Below, one piece after another: positions 55,589 through 63,458 of a stretch of 64,000 nucleotides of DNA. The DNA comes from Labilibacter marinus (GTDB lineage Bacteria > Bacteroidota > Bacteroidia > Bacteroidales > Marinilabiliaceae). The stretch is from positions 1 through 64,000 of the forward strand of contig NZ_LXYE02000038.1 of NCBI RefSeq assembly GCF_001659685.2. Reading direction: 5' to 3'. Made by a program: the position numbers and the translations under genes. Under the pieces are notes generated by a model that did not search any database, was not told where the DNA came from, and saw only the letters and a list, made by a program, of their open reading frames with translations. How positions within the stretch are numbered: position 1 is the stretch's first letter; each line of letters opens with the position of its first letter.

Positions 55589-56299
55589 ATGAAAGTATTA
55601 GGATTTACAGGACGCACGGATGAAGTAGCGAGAATTTTTAAACCAGTTTCGCACATTCTTGTCGTGAAAAACGGGAATTGGAACGGTGAGAAAGTTGAAG
55701 TTAACCGCGTGAACGGTCAAACAGGAACACACGATAAGTGTATGCCCCGATTAATAATGACGAATGTTTTTGAAATCGGTTCTCATGGTGAAGGATTATT
55801 TATTGATTCAGACCAAGAAAGTCGTGGTAGTATTCAAGTGGGTATGGAAGGAAGTATTAAACTTTCAGATCAGCGTTATTTAGAAATTGATATGTCTAGT
55901 CTAGAATCTAGTAAAACATATACAGTTTTCGGATTGGAGCAAGGCGAAATTGTTGAGGGGCTTATGTCATATCACCCAATGACCATAAATTCTGATGAAA
56001 CTGAAAAGGTATATGGTACTACTGACAAAGAAGAGGTTGCACTTCCATTAACTGGACTTGAAAAAGTTGAAATGATTCGAGATAATGGTCAGTCAATGAC
56101 TTATACGCCTACTGAATTAAAAGCTTTAATGGAGCAAGAAAATGATATGGTAGCTATCTCTACTGTGTCAGGTACGGAAACCGCTTATTGGGGTTATAAG
56201 AATTATGCGCTTTTAGATATCGAGGATATCAAAGAGATTAGAATCACAAAAACCGCTGGTGCAGCGTATGAATTAATTTTGGTTAACTCTAAAAACTAG
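55589..56299 (+). CDS. Candidate coat (major capsid) protein of the phage element
   Basis: A 236-residue protein with no recognised family. The sequence is strongly strand-forming, with short loops and no signal peptide or membrane span (e.g. VSHILVVKNGNWNGEKVEVNR, RYLEIDMSSLESSKTYTVFGLEQGEIVEG, ELKALMEQENDMVAISTV, EIRITKTAGAAYELILVNS). It is the first gene of the structural block, right after a hairpin, and 6 bp before the basic membrane protein. Its size is close to the single or double jelly-roll coat proteins of small tailless phages (about 230-300 residues). The coat assignment rests on size, position and predicted beta content, not on similarity. Confidence 0.5.
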   Translation: MKVLGFTGRTDEVARIFKPVSHILVVKNGNWNGEKVEVNRVNGQTGTHDKCMPRLIMTNVFEIGSHGEGLFIDSDQESRGSIQVGMEGSIKLSDQRYLEIDMSSLESSKTYTVFGLEQGEIVEGLMSYHPMTINSDETEKVYGTTDKEEVALPLTGLEKVEMIRDNGQSMTYTPTELKALMEQENDMVAISTVSGTETAYWGYKNYALLDIEDIKEIRITKTAGAAYELILVNSKN

Positions 56300-56304
56300 T
56301 TTCG

Positions 56305-57102
56305 ATGGGTAAAGCACGTAGAAAAAGAAGAAGAGAAAGGCGCAAAGCTCGTAGGGCTAAACGTAGGATTCGTAGAAGAGAAAAAGGAGGTTCATGGTTC
56401 GGGCGTGCAATTAGAAACGTGGGTAAAGTAGTTGGTAAAGCTGCTCAGATAGTCGGGCCAATTGCAAGTATTTTGCCAATGGGTGGAGTTATCGGAAACC
56501 TAGTAGCTAAAGGTGGTAAGGCGCTGGAAAAAGCATCTATTAAGCTTGCTCCTATCCAAAGCAAATTAACTAAGGTTACTGCTGTTTTGGGTGAAAGTCG
56601 AATAGCTAAAATGGCTGATGCTGTGGATAGAAAAGGCTTTGTGAACTTAAAAAGTATTGAAAACACATTAAAGGCAAAAGGTATTGCAGCAAGTGCGCCT
56701 ATTGTAAATGATGTAAAGTCAGTACTTCAAAAAGTTATTGAAGTGAAAAAGGAAGTTGAAGAAGATGCGAAAAACGGTGACTTTTTAAGTCGTATTAGTA
56801 TTTCAAGTTTGAAAGCTGCTACCAAAAGCGAAGTAACTGAGGCAAAAGTGTCAACGGAAGCGGCACAAGCAAATCAAATGAGAGCAAAAGCGGTTTATGG
56901 GGTAAGTGCTCCAAGCCGTGATTTAATTAACCCAGATAAAAGAACAATGTTAGAACAAATAAAATTTAAAATTGAAAGTGCATATGCATGGGTTAAGTTA
57001 AACCCAAAGCTAGCAGCGTTATATATCGGTTTGCCATTTATTGTAATTGGTGGTGTAATCGTGTATTTGAAGAGAAAACCGAAACGAGGTAAAAGACGAT
57101 AA
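56305..57102 (+). CDS. Very basic membrane-anchored phage protein, probable genome-binding virion component
   Basis: The 265-residue protein has three parts. The N-terminus (about 1-32) is almost pure Arg/Lys (MGKARRKRRRERRKARRAKR...), as in DNA-packaging or protamine-like proteins. Residues about 33-200 include a Gly/Ala/Ile-rich amphipathic stretch (GRAIRNVGKVVGKAAQIVGPIASILPMGGVIGNLV) and then helices. The C-terminus has one transmembrane segment (ALYIGLPFIVIGGVIVYL, about 239-256) followed by a basic tail (KRKPKRGKRR). An internal virion membrane protein that contacts the genome would fit. No known family is recognised. Confidence 0.6.
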   Translation: MGKARRKRRRERRKARRAKRRIRRREKGGSWFGRAIRNVGKVVGKAAQIVGPIASILPMGGVIGNLVAKGGKALEKASIKLAPIQSKLTKVTAVLGESRIAKMADAVDRKGFVNLKSIENTLKAKGIAASAPIVNDVKSVLQKVIEVKKEVEEDAKNGDFLSRISISSLKAATKSEVTEAKVSTEAAQANQMRAKAVYGVSAPSRDLINPDKRTMLEQIKFKIESAYAWVKLNPKLAALYIGLPFIVIGGVIVYLKRKPKRGKRR

Positions 57103-57105
57103 GTT

Positions 57106-57516
57106 ATGGCTAAAAAGATGAAAACGGGTAAAGATGGTAAGCAATACCCCGCTAAATCAGGAGCAAAGCTTACAAAATATACCTCTCAGGATGGTAACAT
57201 GGGCGAAGTTATTAACGCTTGGAACGCTTCAAAAAAAGGATTCCTTTCTTTAAAAGCTTATAAGCTGACTGAAAAAGGTGCAAAAGCAATTGCAAAGCTT
57301 AAGGAATATGATAAAAGCTATTCGCCTGAAACGAGTAACGGGAATGAGCGTTGGTATTATCAGGTAGAGTTTAAGCAAACTGGCGAAGTAGCAAAGAAGT
57401 ATTACAAAGGTATTGCAATCTTCAAGCGTTCATCACAAAAGCTCTATATCAGCCGTTTAGGAATGGTAGCAAGTTGTAAAAACGATGTTTTTTGTCAAAT
57501 CTCAGGAGGTAAGTAA
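57106..57516 (+). CDS. Hypothetical phage protein, probably structural
   Basis: A 136-residue basic protein starting MAKKMKTGKDGKQYPAKSGAKLTKYTSQDGNMGEVINAWNASKKG. The second half is strand-rich (RWYYQVEFKQTGEVAKKYYKGIAIFKRSSQKLYISRLGMVASC) and ends with two cysteines (SCKNDVFC). No family recognised. It lies in the structural block, 3 bp after the basic membrane protein, and its stop shares one base (TAATG) with the next start, so translation is coupled. A minor virion protein is the likely role. Confidence 0.6.
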   Translation: MAKKMKTGKDGKQYPAKSGAKLTKYTSQDGNMGEVINAWNASKKGFLSLKAYKLTEKGAKAIAKLKEYDKSYSPETSNGNERWYYQVEFKQTGEVAKKYYKGIAIFKRSSQKLYISRLGMVASCKNDVFCQISGGK

Positions 57517-57671
57517 TGAAGTGGGTAAGTGGAGTAATTAGCACCTTGAAAAAGGTAAAAGAGGTAATTCGTTTCGTATTGGCTATTGAGGCTGCAATTG
57601 ATGCTTTTAACAAAGTGTTAGAGAAAGATGAGCCTGTAAAAGTTATCGAAAATGAGGAAAAAGAAGAGTAA
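57516..57671 (+). CDS. 51-residue amphipathic helical phage peptide
   Basis: The start codon overlaps the previous stop (TAATG) and is preceded by AGGAGG at 57505-57510, a strong ribosome binding site. The 51 residues read MKWVSGVISTLKKVKEVIR followed by FVLAIEAAIDAFNKVLEKDE and an acidic end. A long helix with a hydrophobic middle but no full membrane span. The end overlaps the P5-like gene by 20 bp. The tight coupling on both sides argues that it is a real gene; a minor virion or lysis-helper peptide is possible. Confidence 0.6.
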   Translation: MKWVSGVISTLKKVKEVIRFVLAIEAAIDAFNKVLEKDEPVKVIENEEKEE

Positions 57672-58161
57672 TATAAATTTAAAAGGGGTGTTAATAGCAC
57701 TCCTTTGTTTAATAGTTGCAGTAATGGCAAGTTTTAAAATGAAAAAGAAAATTCCTAATACTGGTTCAGACCAGACTAGAGGGAAGAAAAATAATAATCC
57801 GCTGAATATTCGTAAAACGCATATTCAATGGAATGGAAAAGTAGAGGGTACAGATTCAGAATTTGAAACCTTTTCAGATATGACTTGGGGTGTTCGTGCA
57901 GCAATGAAAAATTTGCACACATACTATCACAAGCATGGTCTTACTGATATCACGGGTATAATTAACCGATGGGCGCCAAAGGTTGAAAACGATACGAATT
58001 CTTATATCGATTATGTGAGTAATAAAACTGGTTTTCCGGCTCAAGCTAAACTTGATTGGAAGTTTGAACACATCAGCAAAGTTATTAATGCAATGTCGAT
58101 AATTGAATCACGTTATGAGATTCCTAAAGATATCTTGAATGAAGCGTGGTCGAAAATCTAA
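57652..58161 (+). CDS. P5-like cell-wall hydrolase with N-terminal membrane anchor
   Basis: A 169-residue protein: a single membrane segment (GVLIALLCLIVAVMASF, about 11-27) followed by a domain beginning NNNPLNIRKTHIQWNGKVEGTDSEFETFSDMTWGVRAAMKNLHTYYHKHG (about 45-95) and WAPKVENDTNSYIDYVSNKTG. The N-N-P-L-N-I-R start, F-x-x-F-x-D-x-x-x-G-x-R-A and W-A-P-x-x-E-N-D-T are the pattern of proteins annotated as structural protein P5 in Bacteroidota, probably lysozyme/transglycosylase-like. It would open the peptidoglycan during entry or lysis. It overlaps its upstream and downstream genes by 20 and 23 bp. Confidence 0.8.
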   Translation: MRKKKSNINLKGVLIALLCLIVAVMASFKMKKKIPNTGSDQTRGKKNNNPLNIRKTHIQWNGKVEGTDSEFETFSDMTWGVRAAMKNLHTYYHKHGLTDITGIINRWAPKVENDTNSYIDYVSNKTGFPAQAKLDWKFEHISKVINAMSIIESRYEIPKDILNEAWSKI

Positions 58162-58555
58162 GGTTGCGAACCTAGCGAGAAAGTATTGGTGGATTCTTTT
58201 GCCTATTGCTCTTGTAATGTTCGTTGTAGGTTTGAAAGATGGTATTAAATCATTTTTCGAGGGTGAAAATGTAGGAAGATATAAGGCTATAGCGAATCAA
58301 GTATATAAGTCTATGGATACTACGTTTTACGGTACAAATGAAAATATGCTGTTTAAATCTTTAGAGCATTTACAAGGTTTCGAATTACGTTCTGTTTATA
58401 AAGAGTTTGGTACTAAAAAATACCAAGGTTGGGGGAATGGTTTCGGGGGTAGTGAATTAGATTTGTTTGGATGGTTTAACGTAGAACTAAATGAAAAAGA
58501 AAAAACCCAAATGCGTGAAATTTGGGTTAAGAGTAATATTAGTATAACGTTTTAA
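58139..58555 (+). CDS. Single-span membrane protein of the phage
   Basis: A 138-residue protein with a basic N-terminus (MKRGRKSKVANLARKYW), one transmembrane segment (WILLPIALVMFVVGL, about 18-32) and a soluble C-terminal domain with a Gly-rich patch (KYQGWGNGFGGSELDLFGWFNVEL). It starts inside the preceding gene (23-bp overlap). The family is not recognised. Together with the basic membrane protein and the anchored hydrolase it makes at least three single-span proteins in the structural block, which is what a membrane-containing virion would need. Confidence 0.6.
   Translation: MKRGRKSKVANLARKYWWILLPIALVMFVVGLKDGIKSFFEGENVGRYKAIANQVYKSMDTTFYGTNENMLFKSLEHLQGFELRSVYKEFGTKKYQGWGNGFGGSELDLFGWFNVELNEKEKTQMREIWVKSNISITF
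58495..58528 (-). terminator. Minus-strand terminator for the 37-residue gene
   Basis: On the minus strand, AACCCAAAT/ATTTGGGTT (plus 58504-58512 and 58520-58528; perfect 9 bp, 7-nt loop) is followed by a six-T run and further T residues. It lies 28 bp after the stop of the minus-strand small gene, inside the end of the opposing plus-strand gene. Confidence 0.65.
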
Positions 58556-58669
58556 TTATTTGCGGTATTTTCTACGTGCTAGTTCGTAACCAATACGAAA
58601 GAATAAAGCACCTGAGATTAGGCAGAAGAAAATTACAGAATAAATGTATTCGTCTTGTGTTAAATTCAT
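58556..58669 (-). CDS. 37-residue single-span membrane protein, the only minus-strand phage gene
   Basis: The frame MNLTQDEYIYSVIFFCLISG-ALFFRIGYELARRKYRK starts at ATG 58669 and stops at TAA (plus TTA 58556-58558). One hydrophobic helix (about residues 10-25) is followed by a positively charged tail. Its stop codon is directly next to the stop of the plus-strand gene at 58555 without any gap. A well-formed terminator follows on the minus strand. Those two points argue that it is expressed. An immunity, lysogeny or holin-like role is speculation. Confidence 0.55.
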   Translation of the reverse strand: MNLTQDEYIYSVIFFCLISGALFFRIGYELARRKYRK

Positions 58670-58740
58670 GTGTGTAAAATTTTAAAGTGTGAGTGAATTA
58701 TTATTTGATTTAGCAACAATATTAAAAAAAATATTTGAGA

Positions 58741-59430
58741 ATGGGTTTATTAAAGAATTCGGGAAGGAATTTCAAACTATGGTTATTGTCATTTGTGTTA
58801 GGGTTATTCTTGACCTCATTAACCAGTTGTACAGAAGAATTACAAACAATAAAAAAAGAAAGTGAAAAAATGGAGTTAAATGTATCAGGTTTAGGTAAGG
58901 CAGAATTTAAGGAATTTGCAGAGGATTATATGGGTTCGAGCCGTGTAGGTGTGGAGGTAGTAACGGTAAACGTAACCTTTGATAATCTACCTAATAATTC
59001 CACCGACCATAAAATGGTGATATTACCTGTTGAGGATGGAGTGTTATATTACATTAAAAAGCTAAGGTTTATAGGTAAAAAGTTAGGACAGGAGCTCGCT
59101 GCGGATAATGGTATAAATACTGTATTTACGGATAAATGGTACTCTTTTCCATATTTTTATCTCGATAGTTATATTCGAGGTAATAGATATGAAAACGGAG
59201 ATCAACAGGATGATATGCTGAAAAATGTAGGTTTGAGTATCGATAATGCCATTTGGTGTGAGCAAGAAAGACCAGCAACGGGAAGGCCAAGAAACGAGTA
59301 TAATATTTTGCTTGAGGATATGGTCAGAGAGGGTGTTGAGTTTTCGTGCTTGAGTATTGGAAACGGTTTGCATGACTTATGGTGTGGAGGTCATTTTGAG
59401 GTAATTTGTTATAAAGCAACAAGATTCTAG
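58741..59430 (+). CDS. Hypothetical lipoprotein at the end of the phage element
   Basis: A 229-residue protein with a lipoprotein signal: hydrophobic residues about 13-29 and the lipobox SLTSC. I use ATG 58741 because the only earlier in-frame start is a TTG at 58735. The mature part is soluble with several Tyr/Trp-rich strands (FTDKWYSFPYFYLDSYIRGN) and four cysteines, including C-L-S-I-G-N-G-L-H-D-L-W-C near the end. The family is not recognised. A lipoprotein encoded in a prophage often serves in superinfection exclusion or surface change of the lysogen; a role in virion attachment is the other option. Confidence 0.6.
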   Translation: MGLLKNSGRNFKLWLLSFVLGLFLTSLTSCTEELQTIKKESEKMELNVSGLGKAEFKEFAEDYMGSSRVGVEVVTVNVTFDNLPNNSTDHKMVILPVEDGVLYYIKKLRFIGKKLGQELAADNGINTVFTDKWYSFPYFYLDSYIRGNRYENGDQQDDMLKNVGLSIDNAIWCEQERPATGRPRNEYNILLEDMVREGVEFSCLSIGNGLHDLWCGGHFEVICYKATRF

Positions 59431-59457
59431 ATTAAATATTGAATTATTTTAAACATG

Positions 59458-59494
59458 AAAGCCTGTAACATTTGATGTGTTACAGGCTTTTTTT
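59458..59494 (+). terminator. Rho-independent terminator of the last phage gene
   Basis: A 13-bp perfect stem (59458-59470 with 59478-59490, core GCCTGTAACA/TGTTACAGGC), 7-nt loop and a T-run, 27 bp after the lipoprotein stop. Confidence 0.9.
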
Positions 59495-59525
59495 GTTATT
59501 TATATCTATTCTAGATAAACTTAAG

Positions 59526-59590
59526 ACTCCCCTATTCTATTGGTCTCATTCCAAGTTGTGTACTGAATGGAATGAGCATTTACGGGGTGT
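59526..59590. repeat. Nested inverted repeat near the right end of the element
   Basis: Inner arms CTCATTCCA (59545-59553) and TGGAATGAG (59568-59576), outer arms ACTCCCC (59526-59532) and GGGGTGT (59584-59590, one mismatch). The left outer arm lies in the 17-nt segment shared with the hairpin before rep. It ends 24 bp before the right att repeat, where a folded ssDNA structure might serve replication, packaging or recombination. Confidence 0.5.
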
Positions 59591-59613
59591 ATAGTCAAAA
59601 AAGTGTCATGAAT

Positions 59614-59627
59614 TTGATATTATGTTA
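59614..59627 (+). repeat. Right att repeat, dif-like
   Basis: TTGATATTATGTTA, identical to 52627-52640. Upstream is GTGTCATGAAT, which loosely resembles a XerC arm (E. coli GGTGCGCATAA). Confidence 0.7.
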
Positions 59628-59642
59628 TATTTATAGGTAAAA

Positions 59643-59672
59643 ATATATCCAGGGTATTTCACCTGGATATAT
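59643..59672 (-). terminator. Terminator of the gyrA-TPR unit
   Basis: Stem ATATATCCAGG (59643-59653) with CCTGGATATAT (59662-59672), 8-nt loop, followed on the minus strand by ATATTTTTACC. It lies 8 bp from the TPR stop. Confidence 0.7.
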
Positions 59673-59680
59673 ATCTGTTA

Positions 59681-60847
59681 TTATAAATTCTTCAACTTCT
59701 CGTTCACTTCATTGTATTTATCATTCATCTCAAAACGATAATATAATGTTTTTAAGCTTTCTAATGTACCAACATCCTCAGGTTTAATTTTTAAACCATT
59801 TTCAAAATGTGGTAAAGATTTTTTAAATGTCGCTTCTGCAATAGCTTTTTTAGCATCAAACTTTTTAAAGTCAGTTTCTTTATTAGCGTCATTCATTTCT
59901 TCAACACCACGGTTAAAGTACATAACACCCATATTATAATAAGCATTAAAATATTCAGAATCAACCTCTAAACACTTACTATAATCCGCTAAAGCAGCAT
60001 CAAAATTACCGCTATTATCATTTAACACTCCTCTAGCATAGTAAAATGAAGGATTTGTTGCATCTGATTCAACTGCTTTATTTAAATAATCTAAAGCTTT
60101 ATCATTTTGCTTAGTCTCTAAGTAATAATTGATTAACTGCGTTAAAATACGGTCATCTTCTGGATAAGTCTCGAAACCTCTCGTTAAGTTAGGACCCATT
60201 TTAGCAGAATCACCTTGCTCAGCATACATCTGGTGCATTAATATGATAGCATCTCCTCCTCCATATTTCACATCGATAGACTTATTAAAATACTTCTCAG
60301 CATTCTCCCAATCTTTACCATTATAAGCTGCTAAAGCAGTATTAAACATGATGGCAGTATCTAACTTTTCTCCTTGAACAGCTACTAAATACTCATTGGT
60401 ATTCAATAAAAGCAAACCATCAAAAGCAGCTACAGCTGTTTTGAAGTCTTCTTCGTTAAAAGCTTCAACTCCTGCATTAGTTAATTGGCTACTAAAGAAT
60501 AATAAAGCTTGGCCAATTTCTTTTTTGTACTTGCCAATTTTCTTACCTTTTTCATCACCTTTTTTGTCTAACTCAATGGCTTTTAGATAGAATTCATAAG
60601 CTTTAACAACGCCGTCATCTACTTTTCCATCTTGAGCCAATTGTGTATATACCTTGGCTGCAACGATAAAAGTTTTAGGCCAGGTATTACTTTTTTCACT
60701 CGCAACTGCTGCATCAATAGCATCTTTAGCTTTTTCAGCGTCGCCTTGTTCTAGCAAAGTTGTGGCCGTAGTTACTTTACCCTTCTGTGCAATAGCAGCA
60801 GAAAAAGTCATCACAACCGCTAAAAATAAAATTGTCTTTTTCATCAT
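59681..60847 (-). CDS. Tetratricopeptide-repeat protein, exported
   Basis: A 388-residue protein with a signal peptide (residues 1-20, AAIAQKG) and a series of TPR-like helix pairs: e.g. TLLEQGDAEKAKDAIDAAVAS, FNTALAAYNGKDWENAEKYFNKSI, INYYLETKQNDKALDYLNKAVESDATNPSFYYARGVLNDNSGNFDAALADYSKCLEVD. It probably serves as a periplasmic scaffold; TPR families do not allow a narrower guess. It follows gyrA by 43 bp on the same strand and ends at a terminator next to the phage att site. Confidence 0.88.
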   Translation of the reverse strand: MMKKTILFLAVVMTFSAAIAQKGKVTTATTLLEQGDAEKAKDAIDAAVASEKSNTWPKTFIVAAKVYTQLAQDGKVDDGVVKAYEFYLKAIELDKKGDEKGKKIGKYKKEIGQALLFFSSQLTNAGVEAFNEEDFKTAVAAFDGLLLLNTNEYLVAVQGEKLDTAIMFNTALAAYNGKDWENAEKYFNKSIDVKYGGGDAIILMHQMYAEQGDSAKMGPNLTRGFETYPEDDRILTQLINYYLETKQNDKALDYLNKAVESDATNPSFYYARGVLNDNSGNFDAALADYSKCLEVDSEYFNAYYNMGVMYFNRGVEEMNDANKETDFKKFDAKKAIAEATFKKSLPHFENGLKIKPEDVGTLESLKTLYYRFEMNDKYNEVNEKLKNL

Positions 60848-60890
60848 ATTAAGTTTTTATTGTGTGGATTCTAATTCTTAATAATTAGTT

Positions 60891-63458
60891 TTATTCTTGT
60901 TCGTTATTAATGTCGTTATCCTCGTTAGTATTTAGGTTTTCATCATTGGTAGCTTCACCTGTTGGCGTTTCATTTTCCGTAGCTTCTTCGCTTTCAGTTT
61001 CAGTAACAACCTCTTCTTTAAATGCAGTTACTTTAGCTACAGAGGCTATTTCATCACTATTTTTAAGGTTAATTACTTTAACACCTTGCGTTGCTCTACC
61101 AGTGGTTCTTAGTTCAGATAAGGCCAAACGAATAGTAATACCTGATTTATTTATAATCATCAAGTCATTATCGTCTGTTACATTTTTAATGGATATTAGT
61201 GCACCTGTCTTGTCGGTAATCTTCATTGTTTTTACACCCTTACCTCCGCGGTTGGTAATTCGATAATCTTCAATTTTAGAACGTTTACCAAAACCTTTTT
61301 CAGATACTACAAGCACATCCTCAAGTTCTATATCTTTTACACATATCATGCCAACTACTTCATCGCTAGTTGTATCCAAAGATACTCCTCTAACTCCCAA
61401 GCCAGTACGACCGATACATCTTACTTTAGATTCGTTAAAACGGATGGCTCTACCAGTACGTGTAGCCATTAGAATTTCGTTTTCACCATCAGTTAATCGT
61501 GCTTGTATTAACTCATCATCTTCTTTAATTGTGATAGCATTTACACCATTTACACGAGGACGAGAATAATCAGCTAATAACGACTTTTTAATGATACCTT
61601 TCTTGGTACCCATAATGATGTAGTTATTGTTGATATAATCTTGATCCGTCAGTTTTTTAACCTTAATAAACGCTTTTACTTTATCATCAGCTTCAATATT
61701 CAATAGGTTTTGAATAGCTCTACCTTTAGTATTTTTAGCTCCTTCAGGAATTTCGTATACTTTTAACCAAAAACAACGCCCTTTTGCTGTGAAAAACAAC
61801 ATATGGTTGTGCATTGTAGCAGGATATAAATGTTCGATAAAGTCTTCGTCGCGAGTGGTACTTCCTTTAGAACCAACTCCACCTCTCGACTGTGTTCTAA
61901 ATTCTGCTAATGGTGTTCTTTTGATATAACCCATGTGCGAAATAGTAATTACCATTTCATCATCGGCATAAAAATCTTCTGGGTTAAATTCTTCCGAAGA
62001 ATAAACTATCTCAGTTTTTCTTTCGTCACCATATTTTTCTCTGATTTCAACTAACTCCTCTGTAATAATTTGCATTCTACGAGGTTCGTTTGCTAAAATA
62101 TCTTTAAGATCAGCGATAGTCTTCATTAACTCCTCGTATTCGCCACGTAACTTATCTTGCTCTAGTCCTGTCAACTGGCGTAAACGCATATCAACAATGG
62201 CACGAGCCTGAATGTCAGAAAGCTCAAAACGCTCAATTAATTTTTCTCTTGCTTCATCAGGACTCGAAGCTGCTCTAATAATTTTGATAACTTCATCAAT
62301 ATTATCACTAGCAATAATTAACCCTTCAAGAATATGAGCTCTTTTTTCGGCTTGCTCTAATTCATATTGCGTACGGCGAGTAACCACATCATGGCGGTGC
62401 TCTACAAAGTTGCTAATTAAACCTTTTAGGTTAAGCATTTGTGGACGACCTTTTACCAGTGCAATATTATTAACACTAAAAGAAGACTGAAGCGCTGTTA
62501 ATTTATATAAGTTGTTTAATACAACGTTAGCAATAGCATCACGTTTTAAATCAACTACAATACGCATACCATCCCTATCCGACTCATCGTTTACGTTAGA
62601 TATACCTTCAATTTTCTTATCGTTAACTAACTCAGCAATTTTAATAATTAACTCAGCCTTGTTTACTAAATAAGGGATTTCGGTAATAACGATTTTATCT
62701 CTATTAGCATCTGTTTCAACTTCTGCTTTTGCGCGAACAACAACTCTACCTCTACCTGTTTCAAAGGCATCTTTTACACCTTTATAACCATATATAATAC
62801 CTCCTGTTGGAAAATCTGGTGCTTTTACATACTCCAAAAGACCCTCAATATCGATTTCACTATTTTCGATATATGCTACAGTAGCATTAATAATTTCGGT
62901 TAAGTTATGAGGTGGCATGTTGGTAGCCATACCTACTGCAATACCTGAAGCTCCATTCACTAATAAGTTAGGTATACGGGTTGGTAAAACCGTTGGCTCT
63001 TGCATCGAATCATCAAAGTTCAGCTGAAAATCAACTGTTCTTTTATCAATATCGATTAAGGTTTCCTCTGCAATTTTATTTAATCGTGCCTCGGTATAAC
63101 GCATTGCTGCAGGACTATCACCATCCACAGAACCAAAGTTTCCTTGGCCATCAACAAGCGGATATCTTAAAGACCAATCCTGTGCCATACGCACCATGGC
63201 AAAATATACAGATGAATCGCCATGTGGGTGATACTTACCTAACACCTCTCCTACAATTCTGGCAGACTTTTTATATGGCTTAGTGGAAGTAACTCCTAAA
63301 TCACTCATTCCATACAGTACACGTCTGTGTACAGGCTTAAAACCGTCTCTAACGTCAGGCAATGCCCTTGAAACAATAACCGACATTGAATAATCAATGT
63401 AGGCCGATTTCATTTCTTCCTCAATATTAATTTTTATTATTTTCTCTCCTTCAGCCAT
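60891..63458 (-). CDS. gyrA: DNA gyrase subunit A
   Basis: The 855-residue protein is a complete GyrA. The N-terminal breakage-reunion domain has [21 protein letters not shown] and the catalytic tyrosine in [16 protein letters not shown] (about Tyr 121). It continues with the coiled-coil/tower region and a C-terminal beta-pinwheel whose gyrase box appears as [12 protein letters not shown] (variant of QRRGGKG). An acidic tail of about 45 residues (Glu/Asn/Thr-rich) closes the chain, as in several Bacteroidota. It introduces negative supercoils with GyrB. It is the upstream gene of a two-gene unit with the TPR gene, divergent from clpC. Confidence 0.97.
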   Translation of the reverse strand: MAEGEKIIKINIEEEMKSAYIDYSMSVIVSRALPDVRDGFKPVHRRVLYGMSDLGVTSTKPYKKSARIVGEVLGKYHPHGDSSVYFAMVRMAQDWSLRYPLVDGQGNFGSVDGDSPAAMRYTEARLNKIAEETLIDIDKRTVDFQLNFDDSMQEPTVLPTRIPNLLVNGASGIAVGMATNMPPHNLTEIINATVAYIENSEIDIEGLLEYVKAPDFPTGGIIYGYKGVKDAFETGRGRVVVRAKAEVETDANRDKIVITEIPYLVNKAELIIKIAELVNDKKIEGISNVNDESDRDGMRIVVDLKRDAIANVVLNNLYKLTALQSSFSVNNIALVKGRPQMLNLKGLISNFVEHRHDVVTRRTQYELEQAEKRAHILEGLIIASDNIDEVIKIIRAASSPDEAREKLIERFELSDIQARAIVDMRLRQLTGLEQDKLRGEYEELMKTIADLKDILANEPRRMQIITEELVEIREKYGDERKTEIVYSSEEFNPEDFYADDEMVITISHMGYIKRTPLAEFRTQSRGGVGSKGSTTRDEDFIEHLYPATMHNHMLFFTAKGRCFWLKVYEIPEGAKNTKGRAIQNLLNIEADDKVKAFIKVKKLTDQDYINNNYIIMGTKKGIIKKSLLADYSRPRVNGVNAITIKEDDELIQARLTDGENEILMATRTGRAIRFNESKVRCIGRTGLGVRGVSLDTTSDEVVGMICVKDIELEDVLVVSEKGFGKRSKIEDYRITNRGGKGVKTMKITDKTGALISIKNVTDDNDLMIINKSGITIRLALSELRTTGRATQGVKVINLKNSDEIASVAKVTAFKEEVVTETESEEATENETPTGEATNDENLNTNEDNDINNEQE

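Larger units (their letters stand above)
52627..59627 (+). mobile_element. Integrated element of about 7.0 kb: prophage of a small ssDNA-type, tailless phage using Xer integration
   Basis: The unit from repeat to repeat is 6,987 bp. All genes but one tiny one point the same way, with overlaps typical of small phages. It encodes an HUH replication initiator with two active-site tyrosines, a candidate coat protein, a highly basic membrane-anchored protein, a P5-like wall hydrolase, several single-span membrane proteins and a lipoprotein. It has no integrase, transposase, terminase or tail genes. The ends are dif-like, so integration by host XerC/XerD, as in filamentous phages, is the natural reading. 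Size and gene content recall ssDNA phages of marine Bacteroidota (Cellulophaga phages of the 6.5-kb group; FLiP) and PM2-like viruses, but I cannot compare sequences. It might alternatively be a satellite or plasmid. Confidence 0.75.

Noticed and set aside
52627-59627. Filamentous phage (Inoviridae) identity, suggested by the dif-like ends
   Set aside because: No Zot-type ATPase, no small major coat with inovirus layout and no pIII-like gene; instead there is a wall hydrolase and a possible beta-rich coat protein.
52627-59627. Gokushovirus-like Microviridae prophage
   Set aside because: No VP1-size (about 500-residue) capsid gene or pilot protein is present.
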